In this document: positions 56,587 to 64,000 of the stretch, piece after piece | How the letters are laid out: every line of letters starts with the position of its first letter | How positions within the stretch are numbered: position 1 is the stretch's first letter | Assembly (NCBI RefSeq): GCF_030412015.1 | Contig: NZ_JASNRD010000005.1 | Location: 62,001 to 126,000, forward strand | Length of the DNA stretch: 64,000 bases | Reading direction: 5' to 3' | DNA from: Massilia sp. YIM B02763 | GTDB taxonomy: Bacteria > Pseudomonadota > Gammaproteobacteria > Burkholderiales > Burkholderiaceae_D | The notes under the pieces: generated by a model | What the model saw: only the letters and a program-made list of their open reading frames with translations | Database searches by the model: none | Told to the model about the DNA's origin: nothing | Position numbers and translations under genes: made by a program

Positions 56587-58083
56587 ATGAACTACGACGG
56601 CAACACCGCACTGGTACTCGGACTCGGCGAATCGGGCCTCGCGATGGCGCAGTGGCTCGCGCGCTGCGGCGCGCGCGTGCGCGTGGCCGACACGCGCGCC
56701 GAACCGGCACGCCTGCCCGCCTTGCGCGCCGCCGTGCCGGACGCCGAATTCGTCGCCGGTCCGTTCGATGCATCGCTCGTCGACGGCGTCGACTTCGTGG
56801 CCGTCAGCCCGGGCCTGGCGCCGGGGCGCGAGCTGGCCGACGTCAACCCTGCCGCGGCGGCGCGCAATATCCCCGTGTGGGGCGAGATCGAGCTGTTCGC
56901 CCAGGCGCTGGCCGCATTGAAGGCCGAGCAGGGTTACGCGCCGAAAGTCATCGCCATCACGGGCACGAACGGCAAGACCACCGTCACGAGCCTGACCGGT
57001 TTGCTGTGCCGCCGCGCCGGCCTCACGACGCGCGTTGCCGGCAACATCAGCCCGGCGGCGCTGGACGTGCTGCGCGAAACGATCGATGCAAACGATTTAC
57101 CGCAAGCCTGGGTGCTGGAACTGTCCAGCTTCCAGCTGCACACCACGTTCAGCCTGGACGCCGACGCGGCCACGGTGCTGAACCTGACCCAGGACCACCT
57201 CGACTGGCACGGCAGCATGGCTGCCTACGCCGCCGACAAGGCACGCATCTTCGGCGCCCATACGGTGCGGGTGCTGAACCGCGACGATGCGCTGGTGATG
57301 GGCATGGCCGCGCCGGACGCGCAAGTGACGACCTTCGGCACGGGCGAACCCGATGCGCCGGGCAGCTTCGGCCTCGTGGGCGAACGGGGCGTGCTGTGGC
57401 TGGCCAATGCGAATCCGGCGGAAGAGCCGGAAAAGAAGCGTAAAAAGAACGACGCCGCGGAGCCGGTCGAGCTGTTCGTGAACCGCCTGATGCCGGCCGA
57501 TGCGCTGCGCATCCTCGGCCTGCACAATGCCTCCAACGCGCTGGCCGCGCTGGCGCTGTGCCGCGCCGTGGGCCTGCCGCTGGCGCCGCTGCTGCACGGC
57601 CTGCGCGACTACCAGGGCGAGCCGCACCGCGTCGAACTGGTGGCGAGCATCGACGGGGTCGAGTACTACGACGATTCCAAGGGCACCAACGTCGGCGCCA
57701 CCGTGGCCGCGCTGGAAGGCCTCGGCAAGACCTTCGGCGAAAGCGGCCGCCAGATCCTCCTGATCGCCGGCGGCGACGGCAAGGGCCAGGACTTCAGTCC
57801 CCTGGCCGCACCGTGCTCGCGTTACGTGAAGGCCGTGCTGCTGATCGGCCGCGACGCGCCGGCGATCCGCGCCGCCATCGAACCGACCGGCGTGCCGTGC
57901 TTCGACCTGGCCGATTTGCCGCAGGCCGTGCGCCGCGGCGCCGGCCTTGCGAAGAGCGGCGACGTCGTGTTGCTGTCGCCCGCCTGCGCCAGCCTGGACA
58001 TGTTCACCAACTATGCCCACCGCGCCCAGGTGTTCGTCGACGCCGTGCGCGAGATCGCACTCGAGAAGGGACAGGAGATCTGA
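56587..58083 (+). CDS. murD: UDP-MurNAc-L-Ala: D-glutamate ligase MurD
   Basis: The 498-residue ligase adds D-Glu. The N-terminal Rossmann part begins '[15 protein letters not shown]'; the ATP site is '[16 protein letters not shown]', and '[14 protein letters not shown]' follows. It carries an extra basic/acidic insertion near residue 285 ('[16 protein letters not shown]') not found in shorter homologues. Its stop overlaps the ftsW start by one base. Confidence 0.95.
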   Translation: MNYDGNTALVLGLGESGLAMAQWLARCGARVRVADTRAEPARLPALRAAVPDAEFVAGPFDASLVDGVDFVAVSPGLAPGRELADVNPAAAARNIPVWGEIELFAQALAALKAEQGYAPKVIAITGTNGKTTVTSLTGLLCRRAGLTTRVAGNISPAALDVLRETIDANDLPQAWVLELSSFQLHTTFSLDADAATVLNLTQDHLDWHGSMAAYAADKARIFGAHTVRVLNRDDALVMGMAAPDAQVTTFGTGEPDAPGSFGLVGERGVLWLANANPAEEPEKKRKKNDAAEPVELFVNRLMPADALRILGLHNASNALAALALCRAVGLPLAPLLHGLRDYQGEPHRVELVASIDGVEYYDDSKGTNVGATVAALEGLGKTFGESGRQILLIAGGDGKGQDFSPLAAPCSRYVKAVLLIGRDAPAIRAAIEPTGVPCFDLADLPQAVRRGAGLAKSGDVVLLSPACASLDMFTNYAHRAQVFVDAVREIALEKGQEI

Positions 58084-59300
58084 TGGGCTTCCAGATTCCC
58101 TTCAAGTTCGGCGGCAGCGCGAGCGAGGCGACCATCGCCGAACGCGCGCGGCCGTCGCGCATGATGGAATACGACCAGCCGCTCGTCTGGGTCGTGCTGC
58201 TGCTGATGCTGTTCGGGATGGTGATGGTGTATTCGGCGTCGATCGCGCTGCCGGACTCGCCCAAGTTCGCCTACCTGGCCGGCAAGAACAATTATTTCCT
58301 GCTGCGCCAGGGCCTGTTCATCGCCATCTCGATCGTCGCGGCCGTATTCACCTTCCGCATTCCCGTGGCCACGTGGCAGCGCTTCGCGCCCATGATGTTC
58401 GTGGCCACGCTCGTGCTGCTGGCCCTGGTGCTGGTGCCGGGCGTCGGCACCTCGGTCAACGGCGCGCGGCGCTGGCTGTCGCTGAAGGTCTTCAACCTGC
58501 AGCCGTCCGAGATCATGAAGGTCGTCGCCGTGCTGTACGCGGCCGACTTCACCGTGCGCAAGCAGCAGTACATGCACAAGCTGACCAAGGGCTTCATGCC
58601 GATGGCCGTCGCCATGGGCGTCGTCGGCGCCCTGCTGATGCTGGAGCCCGACCTGGGCGCCTTCGGCGTGATCGTCTGCATCTCGATGGGCATCCTGTTC
58701 CTGGGCGGCTTCAACATGATCTGGTTCGGCGGCATCGGCGCCATCCTCGTGCTGGTGTTCTCGACCATCATCGCGCTGTCGCCGTTCCGCCGCGCGCGCA
58801 TGTTCGCGTACATGAACCCGTGGGAAGAGGGCAATGCGCTGGACAAGGCCTACCAGCTGACGCACTCGCTGATCGCCTTCGGCCGCGGCGAGATCTTCGG
58901 CGTGGGCCTGGGCGGCAGCGTGGAAAAGCTGCACTACCTGCCGGAAGCGCATACCGACTTCATCATGGCCGTGATCGGTGAGGAGCTGGGCCTGGTCGGC
59001 GTGCTCGTCGTGATCGGCCTGTTCTACTGGCTCGTGAAACGCGCCTTCGACATCGGCCGCCAGGCCATCGCCCTGGAACAGCACTTCGCGGGCCTGGCCG
59101 CGAAGGGCATCGGCATCTGGCTGGGCGTGCAGGTGTTCATCAATATGGGCGTGAACCTGGGCCTGCTGCCGACCAAGGGCCTGACCCTGCCCTTGATGAG
59201 CTACGGCGGCTCGGGCGTGCTGTTCAACTGCGTCGGCCTGGCGATCCTGCTGCGCATCGATTATGAAAACCGCGTGCGCATGCGCGGAGGACGCCAATGA
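58083..59300 (+). CDS. ftsW: Septal peptidoglycan glycosyltransferase FtsW
   Basis: The 405-residue SEDS protein polymerises lipid II glycan strands at the septum with FtsI. It has ten membrane segments; '[20 protein letters not shown]' near 128 is the SEDS signature, and the C-terminal '[20 protein letters not shown]' is the usual end motif. The ATG at 58083 overlaps the murD stop by one base, and its stop overlaps murG by four bases. Confidence 0.96.
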   Translation: MGFQIPFKFGGSASEATIAERARPSRMMEYDQPLVWVVLLLMLFGMVMVYSASIALPDSPKFAYLAGKNNYFLLRQGLFIAISIVAAVFTFRIPVATWQRFAPMMFVATLVLLALVLVPGVGTSVNGARRWLSLKVFNLQPSEIMKVVAVLYAADFTVRKQQYMHKLTKGFMPMAVAMGVVGALLMLEPDLGAFGVIVCISMGILFLGGFNMIWFGGIGAILVLVFSTIIALSPFRRARMFAYMNPWEEGNALDKAYQLTHSLIAFGRGEIFGVGLGGSVEKLHYLPEAHTDFIMAVIGEELGLVGVLVVIGLFYWLVKRAFDIGRQAIALEQHFAGLAAKGIGIWLGVQVFINMGVNLGLLPTKGLTLPLMSYGGSGVLFNCVGLAILLRIDYENRVRMRGGRQ

Positions 59301-60385
59301 ACAAGAAAAAACTCATGATCATGGCCGCCGGCACCGGCGGCCACATCTTCCCCGGCATCGCGATCGCGCAGGAAATGCAGTCGCGTGGCTGGGACGTGTC
59401 CTGGCTGGGCACGGCGCACGGCATGGAAGGCGACATCGTGCCGAAGCACGGCATCCCGATGGACCGCATCGACTTCGCCGGCATGCGCGGCAAGGGCCTG
59501 GGCCACACGGTGCGCGGCGCGTTCAAGCTGCTGGCCAGCTTCGGCGCCGTGCGCAAGTTTCTCGCCGCGAGGAAGCCCGACGTCGTGCTGGGCATGGGCG
59601 GCTACGTGACGGTGCCGGGCGGCCTGATGGCCCGTTCGCGCGACCTGCCGCTGGCGCTCGTGAATGCCGACGCCGCGCTGCTGCTGTCGAACAAGACCCT
59701 CACGCCGCTGGCGGACCGCGTGCTGTTCGGCTTCCCGGCGGATTTCGGCAAGGCGGCAGACAAGGCGGTCGTCACCGGCAACCCCGTGCGCAAGGAAATC
59801 CTCGAGATGCTGGCGCCGGGGCGCCGCTTCGCCAACCGCACCGGCCCCTTGAACGTGCTCGTGGTGGGCGGCAGCCTGGGCGCCAAGGTGCTGAACGACA
59901 GCGTGCCGGCGGCCCTCGCGATGATCCCGGAAGGCTTGCGCCCCGTGGTGACGCACCAGTCGGGCAAGAAGAACATCGATGCGCTGCGCGCCGCGTATGT
60001 GCAGGCGGGCGTGCAGGCGAACGTGGTCGACTTTATCGACGACATGGCGGCCGAGTACGCGAACGCCGACCTGGTGATCTGCCGCGCCGGCGCCATTACG
60101 GTGTCCGAGCTGACGGCGGCCGGCGTGGCCAGCGTGCTCGTGCCTTTCGTGGCCAGCACCACGAGCCACCAGCGCGACAACGCGATCTGGATGGACAAGC
60201 AGAAGGCGGCCGTGCACCTGCCGCAGGGAGAATTGACGCCGCAGCGCCTGGCGCAGCTGCTGCAGGTCACCAGCCGCGACGACTGCCTGGCGATGGCCGA
60301 GGCGGCGCAGGCGGTGGGGCGGCGCGACGCCAACAAGGCGATCGCGGAAGTATTGGAACAACTGGCGGCGAAGAAGCGCACATGA
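59297..60385 (+). CDS. murG: Lipid II synthase MurG (GlcNAc transferase)
   Basis: The 362-residue GT28 enzyme adds GlcNAc to lipid I at the inner face of the membrane. '[15 protein letters not shown]' near residue 10 is the donor loop, '[14 protein letters not shown]' and '[13 protein letters not shown]' are membrane and nucleotide elements, and '[15 protein letters not shown]' is near 287. It overlaps ftsW and murC by four bases each. Confidence 0.96.
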   Translation: MNKKKLMIMAAGTGGHIFPGIAIAQEMQSRGWDVSWLGTAHGMEGDIVPKHGIPMDRIDFAGMRGKGLGHTVRGAFKLLASFGAVRKFLAARKPDVVLGMGGYVTVPGGLMARSRDLPLALVNADAALLLSNKTLTPLADRVLFGFPADFGKAADKAVVTGNPVRKEILEMLAPGRRFANRTGPLNVLVVGGSLGAKVLNDSVPAALAMIPEGLRPVVTHQSGKKNIDALRAAYVQAGVQANVVDFIDDMAAEYANADLVICRAGAITVSELTAAGVASVLVPFVASTTSHQRDNAIWMDKQKAAVHLPQGELTPQRLAQLLQVTSRDDCLAMAEAAQAVGRRDANKAIAEVLEQLAAKKRT

Positions 60386-61779
60386 AACACAAGATCAAGC
60401 ATATCCATTTCGTCGGCATCGGCGGCAGCGGCATGAGCGGCATCGCCGAGGTGCTGCTCAACCTCGGCTACAAGGTGTCGGGGTCGGACCTGACGGCGAA
60501 CGCGGCCAGCCAGCGCCTGCAGGAACTGGGCGCCCATGTCATGATCGGCCACGCGGCCGAGCACATCGAGGGTGCAGACGCCGTCGTCACGTCGACCGCC
60601 GTCGCTGCCACGAACCCGGAAGTGGTGGCCGCGCGCGCCGCCAAGGTGCCCGTGGTGCCGCGCGCGATCATGCTGGCCGAACTGATGCGCCTGAAGCGCG
60701 GCATCGCCATCGCCGGCACCCACGGCAAGACCACCACCACGAGCCTGGTCGCTTCCGTGCTCGCGCAGGGCGGCCTGGACCCTACCTTCGTGATCGGCGG
60801 ACGCCTGAACAGCGCGGGCGCCAACGCCAAGCTGGGCACGGGCGAATACATCGTGGCCGAGGCCGACGAGTCGGACGCCTCGTTCCTGAACCTGTCGCCG
60901 ATGATCGAGGTGATCACCAACATCGACGCCGACCACATGGATACCTACGAGCACGACTTCGAGAAGCTGAAGTCGGCGTTCGTCCACTTCACCCAGCGCC
61001 TGCCGTTCTACGGCCGCGTCATGATGTGCATCGACGACGCCACCGTGCGCGAGATCCTGCCGCGCGTGACCAAGCCGGTGACGACCTACGGCTTCTCCGA
61101 GGACGCCGAGGTGCGCGCCGTGCGCGCCCATGCCGTGGGCGTGCAGATGCACTTCACGGTGCGCCAGGAAGGCTACCCGGACACCGACTTCGTGCTGAAC
61201 CAGCCGGGCATGCACAACGTGCTGAACGCCTGCTCGGCGATCGCCATCGCGCGCGAGATCGGCATCCCGGACGACGCCACCGCGCAAGGCCTGGCCGAGT
61301 TCCGCGGCGTGGGCCGCCGCTTCACCCGCTGGGGCGAGGTCGAATTGCCGGACGGCGGCAGCTTCACCCTGGTCGACGACTACGGCCACCACCCGGTCGA
61401 GGCCCAGGTGACGCTGGCCGCGGCGCGCGCAGCGTACCCGGGCCGCCGCCTCGTGCTGGCCTTCCAGCCGCACCGCTATACCCGCACGCGCGACCTGTTC
61501 GAGGACTTCGTGAAAGTCCTGGCGGCGCCCGACGTGCTGCTGCTGGCCGAGGTGTACGCGGCCGGCGAGACGCCGATCGTGGCCGCCGACGGCCGCGCCC
61601 TGGCGCGCGCGCTGCGCGCCGGCAGCCAGATCGAACCGGTGTTCGTGGAAGCCATCGCCGACATGCCGGCCACGATCCTGAAGGTGGCGCGCGACGGCGA
61701 CGTCGTGCTGATCATGGGCGCCGGCTCGATCGGCGGCGTTCCCCAACAACTGACTGCGAATCAAAAGGTGGCATCGTGA
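60382..61779 (+). CDS. murC: UDP-MurNAc: L-alanine ligase MurC
   Basis: The 465-residue ligase starts the stem peptide. The N-terminus '[20 protein letters not shown]' binds UDP, '[17 protein letters not shown]' is the ATP site, and '[15 protein letters not shown]' and '[14 protein letters not shown]' are specific to MurC. It overlaps murG by four bases, and ddl starts at a GTG that overlaps its stop (GTGA). Confidence 0.97.
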   Translation: MKHKIKHIHFVGIGGSGMSGIAEVLLNLGYKVSGSDLTANAASQRLQELGAHVMIGHAAEHIEGADAVVTSTAVAATNPEVVAARAAKVPVVPRAIMLAELMRLKRGIAIAGTHGKTTTTSLVASVLAQGGLDPTFVIGGRLNSAGANAKLGTGEYIVAEADESDASFLNLSPMIEVITNIDADHMDTYEHDFEKLKSAFVHFTQRLPFYGRVMMCIDDATVREILPRVTKPVTTYGFSEDAEVRAVRAHAVGVQMHFTVRQEGYPDTDFVLNQPGMHNVLNACSAIAIAREIGIPDDATAQGLAEFRGVGRRFTRWGEVELPDGGSFTLVDDYGHHPVEAQVTLAAARAAYPGRRLVLAFQPHRYTRTRDLFEDFVKVLAAPDVLLLAEVYAAGETPIVAADGRALARALRAGSQIEPVFVEAIADMPATILKVARDGDVVLIMGAGSIGGVPQQLTANQKVAS

Positions 61780-62750
61780 GCGCCAATACTCCTATCGACA
61801 TCAAGGCGCTGGGCAAGGTCGGCGTCCTGTTCGGCGGCCGCTCCGCCGAGCGTGAAATCTCCCTGATCTCCGGCAACGGCGTGCTGCAGGCCTTGAAGAG
61901 CAAGGGCGTGGACGCCCACGCCTTCGATCCGGCCGAGCGTTCGCTGGCCGAGCTGGCCGCGGAACAATTCGACCGCGTGTTCATCGCGCTGCACGGCCGC
62001 TATGGCGAGGACGGCAGCCTGCAGGGCGCGCTCGAACAGCTGGGCATTCCCTACACGGGCAGCGGCGTGATGGCGTCGTCCGTGGGCATGGACAAGATCA
62101 CCACCAAGATCGTCTGGCTGGCGCACGGCGTGCCGACCCCGAAATACGCGGTCATCGGCGACAACGCCGACCTGGACAAGGTGGTGGCGGAATTGGGCCT
62201 GCCGTTGATCGTCAAGCCGCCGCTCGAAGGGTCCACCATCGGCATCACCAAGGTCACGCGCGCGGAAGAGTTCAAGGCCGCGGTCGACCTGGCGCGCACC
62301 TACGACAAGGTGGTGCTGGCCGAGCAGTTCATCCAGGGCCGCGAATTCTCGGTGCCGGTGCTGGGCGCCGGCGCCGGCGCGCGCGCGCTGCCGATCATCG
62401 AGATCGTCGCCCCGGAAGGCAACTACGACTACCAGAACAAGTACTTCAAGGACGACACCAAGTACTACTGCCCGGCGCCGCTGGACGAGCAGACGACCAG
62501 GACGATCCAGGCCCACGTGGAGAACGCCTACCGCGCGCTCGGCTGCGAGGGCTGGGGCCGCATCGACGTGCTGCTGCGCGCCTCCGACAACACCCCGTTC
62601 CTGCTCGAGGTGAACACCTCGCCCGGCATGACCAGCCACTCGCTGGTGCCGATGGCGGCGCGTGCCGAGGGCACGAGCTACGAAGACCTGTGCGTGCAGA
62701 TCCTGGCCTCGGCCAGCCTGAAGCTCGGCCAGGCCAAGGACCAGAAGTAA
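61776..62750 (+). CDS. ddl: D-alanine: D-alanine ligase Ddl (B type)
   Basis: The 324-residue ATP-grasp enzyme makes D-Ala-D-Ala for MurF. '[20 protein letters not shown]' lies near the N-terminus, followed by '[20 protein letters not shown]', '[14 protein letters not shown]' and '[20 protein letters not shown]'. GTG is used as start and overlaps the murC stop, which is in keeping with coupled translation. The Tyr in '[11 protein letters not shown]' and general layout match DdlB of the division cluster. Confidence 0.96.
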   Translation: MSANTPIDIKALGKVGVLFGGRSAEREISLISGNGVLQALKSKGVDAHAFDPAERSLAELAAEQFDRVFIALHGRYGEDGSLQGALEQLGIPYTGSGVMASSVGMDKITTKIVWLAHGVPTPKYAVIGDNADLDKVVAELGLPLIVKPPLEGSTIGITKVTRAEEFKAAVDLARTYDKVVLAEQFIQGREFSVPVLGAGAGARALPIIEIVAPEGNYDYQNKYFKDDTKYYCPAPLDEQTTRTIQAHVENAYRALGCEGWGRIDVLLRASDNTPFLLEVNTSPGMTSHSLVPMAARAEGTSYEDLCVQILASASLKLGQAKDQK

Positions 62751-62765
62751 AGGAAAGAGAAGCAG

Positions 62766-63584
62766 ATGTGGCATGACGTGCGAGCCCTGAACGCAAGCGC
62801 CAGCGCCCTGACGGCGCTGGTGGTGCTCGCCTGTACGGCATCGGGCGCGTGGTGGCTGTCGCAGCGCCCGATGTTCACGCTGCGCGCCGTGCGCGTGGAA
62901 AGCATGTACGGGCTGGACCTGCAGCACGTGAACGAACTGACGGTGCGCAACGGCGTGCTGGGGAAGATCCGCGGGAACTTCTTCACCACCGACCTGGAAC
63001 AGGTGCGCACCACGTTCGAGGCGGTGCCGTGGGTGCGCAAGGCAACCGTGCGCCGCGAATGGCCGAACCAGCTGATCGTGGCCGTCGAGGAGCACGAGGC
63101 GCTCGGTACCTGGGGCGAGGATGGACGCCTGCTGTCGGTGAAGGGCGACGTGTTCACCGCCAACCTGGCCGAGGCCGACGACGACCACGTGCTGCCCGCG
63201 TTCGAGGGGCCGCCGGGGAGCGAGAAGGAAGTGCTGGCGCGCTTCGCGCAGTTGCGCGGCTGGTTCGCGCCGATCCGCCTGGTGCCGGAGTCGATCAGCT
63301 TGTCGAACCGTTACGCCTGGACGGTCAAGCTGGACAACGGCATGAGCGTGGAACTGGGGCGCGAGCAGGACCGCAATACCCTCAAGGGGCGCGTGCAGCG
63401 GCTGGTGAGCATCTATCCCCAGCTGGTGGCGCGCCTGGAGGAAGGACGCATCGACACGATCGACATGCGCTATCCGAACGGACTGGCGCTGTCGTCGGCG
63501 GCACTGAACGTGCCGGCCGATGCGACCAAGCCGGTCAAGGCGGCAAAGAAAAAAACAAGTACCAAAACAACAAAACAAATCTAA
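62766..63584 (+). CDS. ftsQ: Cell division protein FtsQ
   Basis: The 272-residue protein has a short cytoplasmic part, one membrane segment (about 14-32), a POTRA domain ('FTLRAVRVESMYGLDLQHVN', 'VPWVRKATVRREWPNQLIVA') and a beta domain. The C-terminal tail is Lys/Thr-rich ('AAKKKTSTKTTKQI') and AT-richer than the rest. It recruits FtsL and FtsB at the septum. ftsA starts 18 bp later. Confidence 0.94.
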   Translation: MWHDVRALNASASALTALVVLACTASGAWWLSQRPMFTLRAVRVESMYGLDLQHVNELTVRNGVLGKIRGNFFTTDLEQVRTTFEAVPWVRKATVRREWPNQLIVAVEEHEALGTWGEDGRLLSVKGDVFTANLAEADDDHVLPAFEGPPGSEKEVLARFAQLRGWFAPIRLVPESISLSNRYAWTVKLDNGMSVELGREQDRNTLKGRVQRLVSIYPQLVARLEEGRIDTIDMRYPNGLALSSAALNVPADATKPVKAAKKKTSTKTTKQI

Positions 63585-63602
63585 TCTAGCAGGCGACAGC
63601 AA

Positions 63603-64000
63603 ATGACCAAAGACGCAAAGAACCTGATCGTCGGCCTCGACATCGGCACCTCGAAGGTGGTGGCGGTGGTGGCCGAAGTGATGGCCGATGGGCGCCACGA
63701 AGTGATCGGACTCGGCCAGCACGAGTCCAAGGGTTTGAAGAAGGGCGTTGTCGTCAACATCGAGGCGACCGTCGAGTCGATCCAGCGCGCGCTCGAGGAA
63801 GCCGAGCTGATGGCCGATTGCAAGATCCGCAACGTGTATGCCGGCATCGCGGGCAGCCATATCCGCTCGTTCAACTCGAGCGGCATGGTCGCGATCAAGG
63901 ACAAGGAAGTCACGGCGACCGACGTGGCGCGCGTGATCGAGACGGCCAAGGCGGTGAACATCCCGACCGACCAGCAATTGCTGCACACGGTGCCGCAGGA
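63603..64000 (+). CDS. ftsA: Cell division protein FtsA, N-terminal part
   Basis: The first 132 residues are visible before the window ends. The actin-like phosphate-1 motif 'IVGLDIGTSKVVAVVAEV' is near residue 9, and 'ESIQRALEEAELMADCKI' and 'VYAGIAGSHIRSFNS' belong to domain 1A/1C. FtsA tethers FtsZ to the membrane. ftsZ is expected beyond the window edge. Confidence 0.95.
   Translation, partial: MTKDAKNLIVGLDIGTSKVVAVVAEVMADGRHEVIGLGQHESKGLKKGVVVNIEATVESIQRALEEAELMADCKIRNVYAGIAGSHIRSFNSSGMVAIKDKEVTATDVARVIETAKAVNIPTDQQLLHTVPQ

Noticed and set aside
59602..63986. Very long open frames on the minus strand opposite murG, murC, ddl and ftsQ (up to about 740 codons).
   Set aside because: They are by-products of high GC at third positions of the plus-strand genes, are rich in Arg/His/Gln/Val, and have no recognisable domains.

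Overview
The window is about 64 kb of GC-rich chromosome from a betaproteobacterium, most likely Oxalobacteraceae (a Massilia- or Telluria-like organism). This is inferred from gene order (ftsY-ftsE-ftsX-rpoH and a complete mraZ-to-ftsA division and cell-wall cluster), from the protein sequences, and from the very high GC at third codon positions that makes long antisense frames common. No rRNA, tRNA, CRISPR array, integrase or insertion sequence was seen. The only RNA gene recognised is rnpB.

Left part (1-20,100): two two-component systems (a NarL-type regulator with a propeller-type sensor cut by the window edge, and a LytS/LytTR pair co-transcribed with an acyltransferase), an ABC-2 exporter, small enzymes and regulators, a PQQ sugar dehydrogenase, a CNNM/CorC-type membrane protein, NhaR, and a DUF475-TerD-AIM24-TerD tellurite/stress-type cluster. 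A decayed HDOD gene lies at about 9.9-10.3 kb.

Accessory island (about 20.17-28.73 kb): lower GC, no recombinase. It holds an orphan type VI secretion cargo module read on the minus strand: vgrG, a probable permuted papain/NlpC-like effector, a membrane-anchored probable immunity protein, a frameshifted second copy of that immunity gene, and a PAAR spike tip. It is flanked by a truncated MltR-like gene, an uncharacterised protein with an AcrVA2-like C-terminal motif, and a two-gene HEPN plus ParB-like module. The island appears to have replaced the front of a GntR/ABC-2 operon: a promoter with half an operator remains on the left, and a permease that has lost its start remains on the right.

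Middle (30.2-48.5 kb): gamma-glutamyltransferase, a lipoprotein, a MarR-controlled DHA2 efflux pump with a visible operator, a Tat-exported dienelactone hydrolase, rpoH preceded by a CIRCE (HrcA) element, ftsX-ftsE-ftsY, a TPP enzyme, an S41-like protease, rnpB, a chemoreceptor, glpK and two membrane proteins.

Right part (48.9-64 kb): the mra/dcw cluster, all on the plus strand: promoter with MraZ boxes, mraZ, rsmH, ftsL, ftsI, murE, murF, mraY, murD, ftsW, murG, murC, ddl, ftsQ, ftsA (cut). Most neighbours overlap by 1 or 4 bases, so translation is probably coupled. The genes build lipid II from UDP-MurNAc to the flipped precursor and the septal synthase FtsW/FtsI. Three families of intergenic palindromic repeats are also present.
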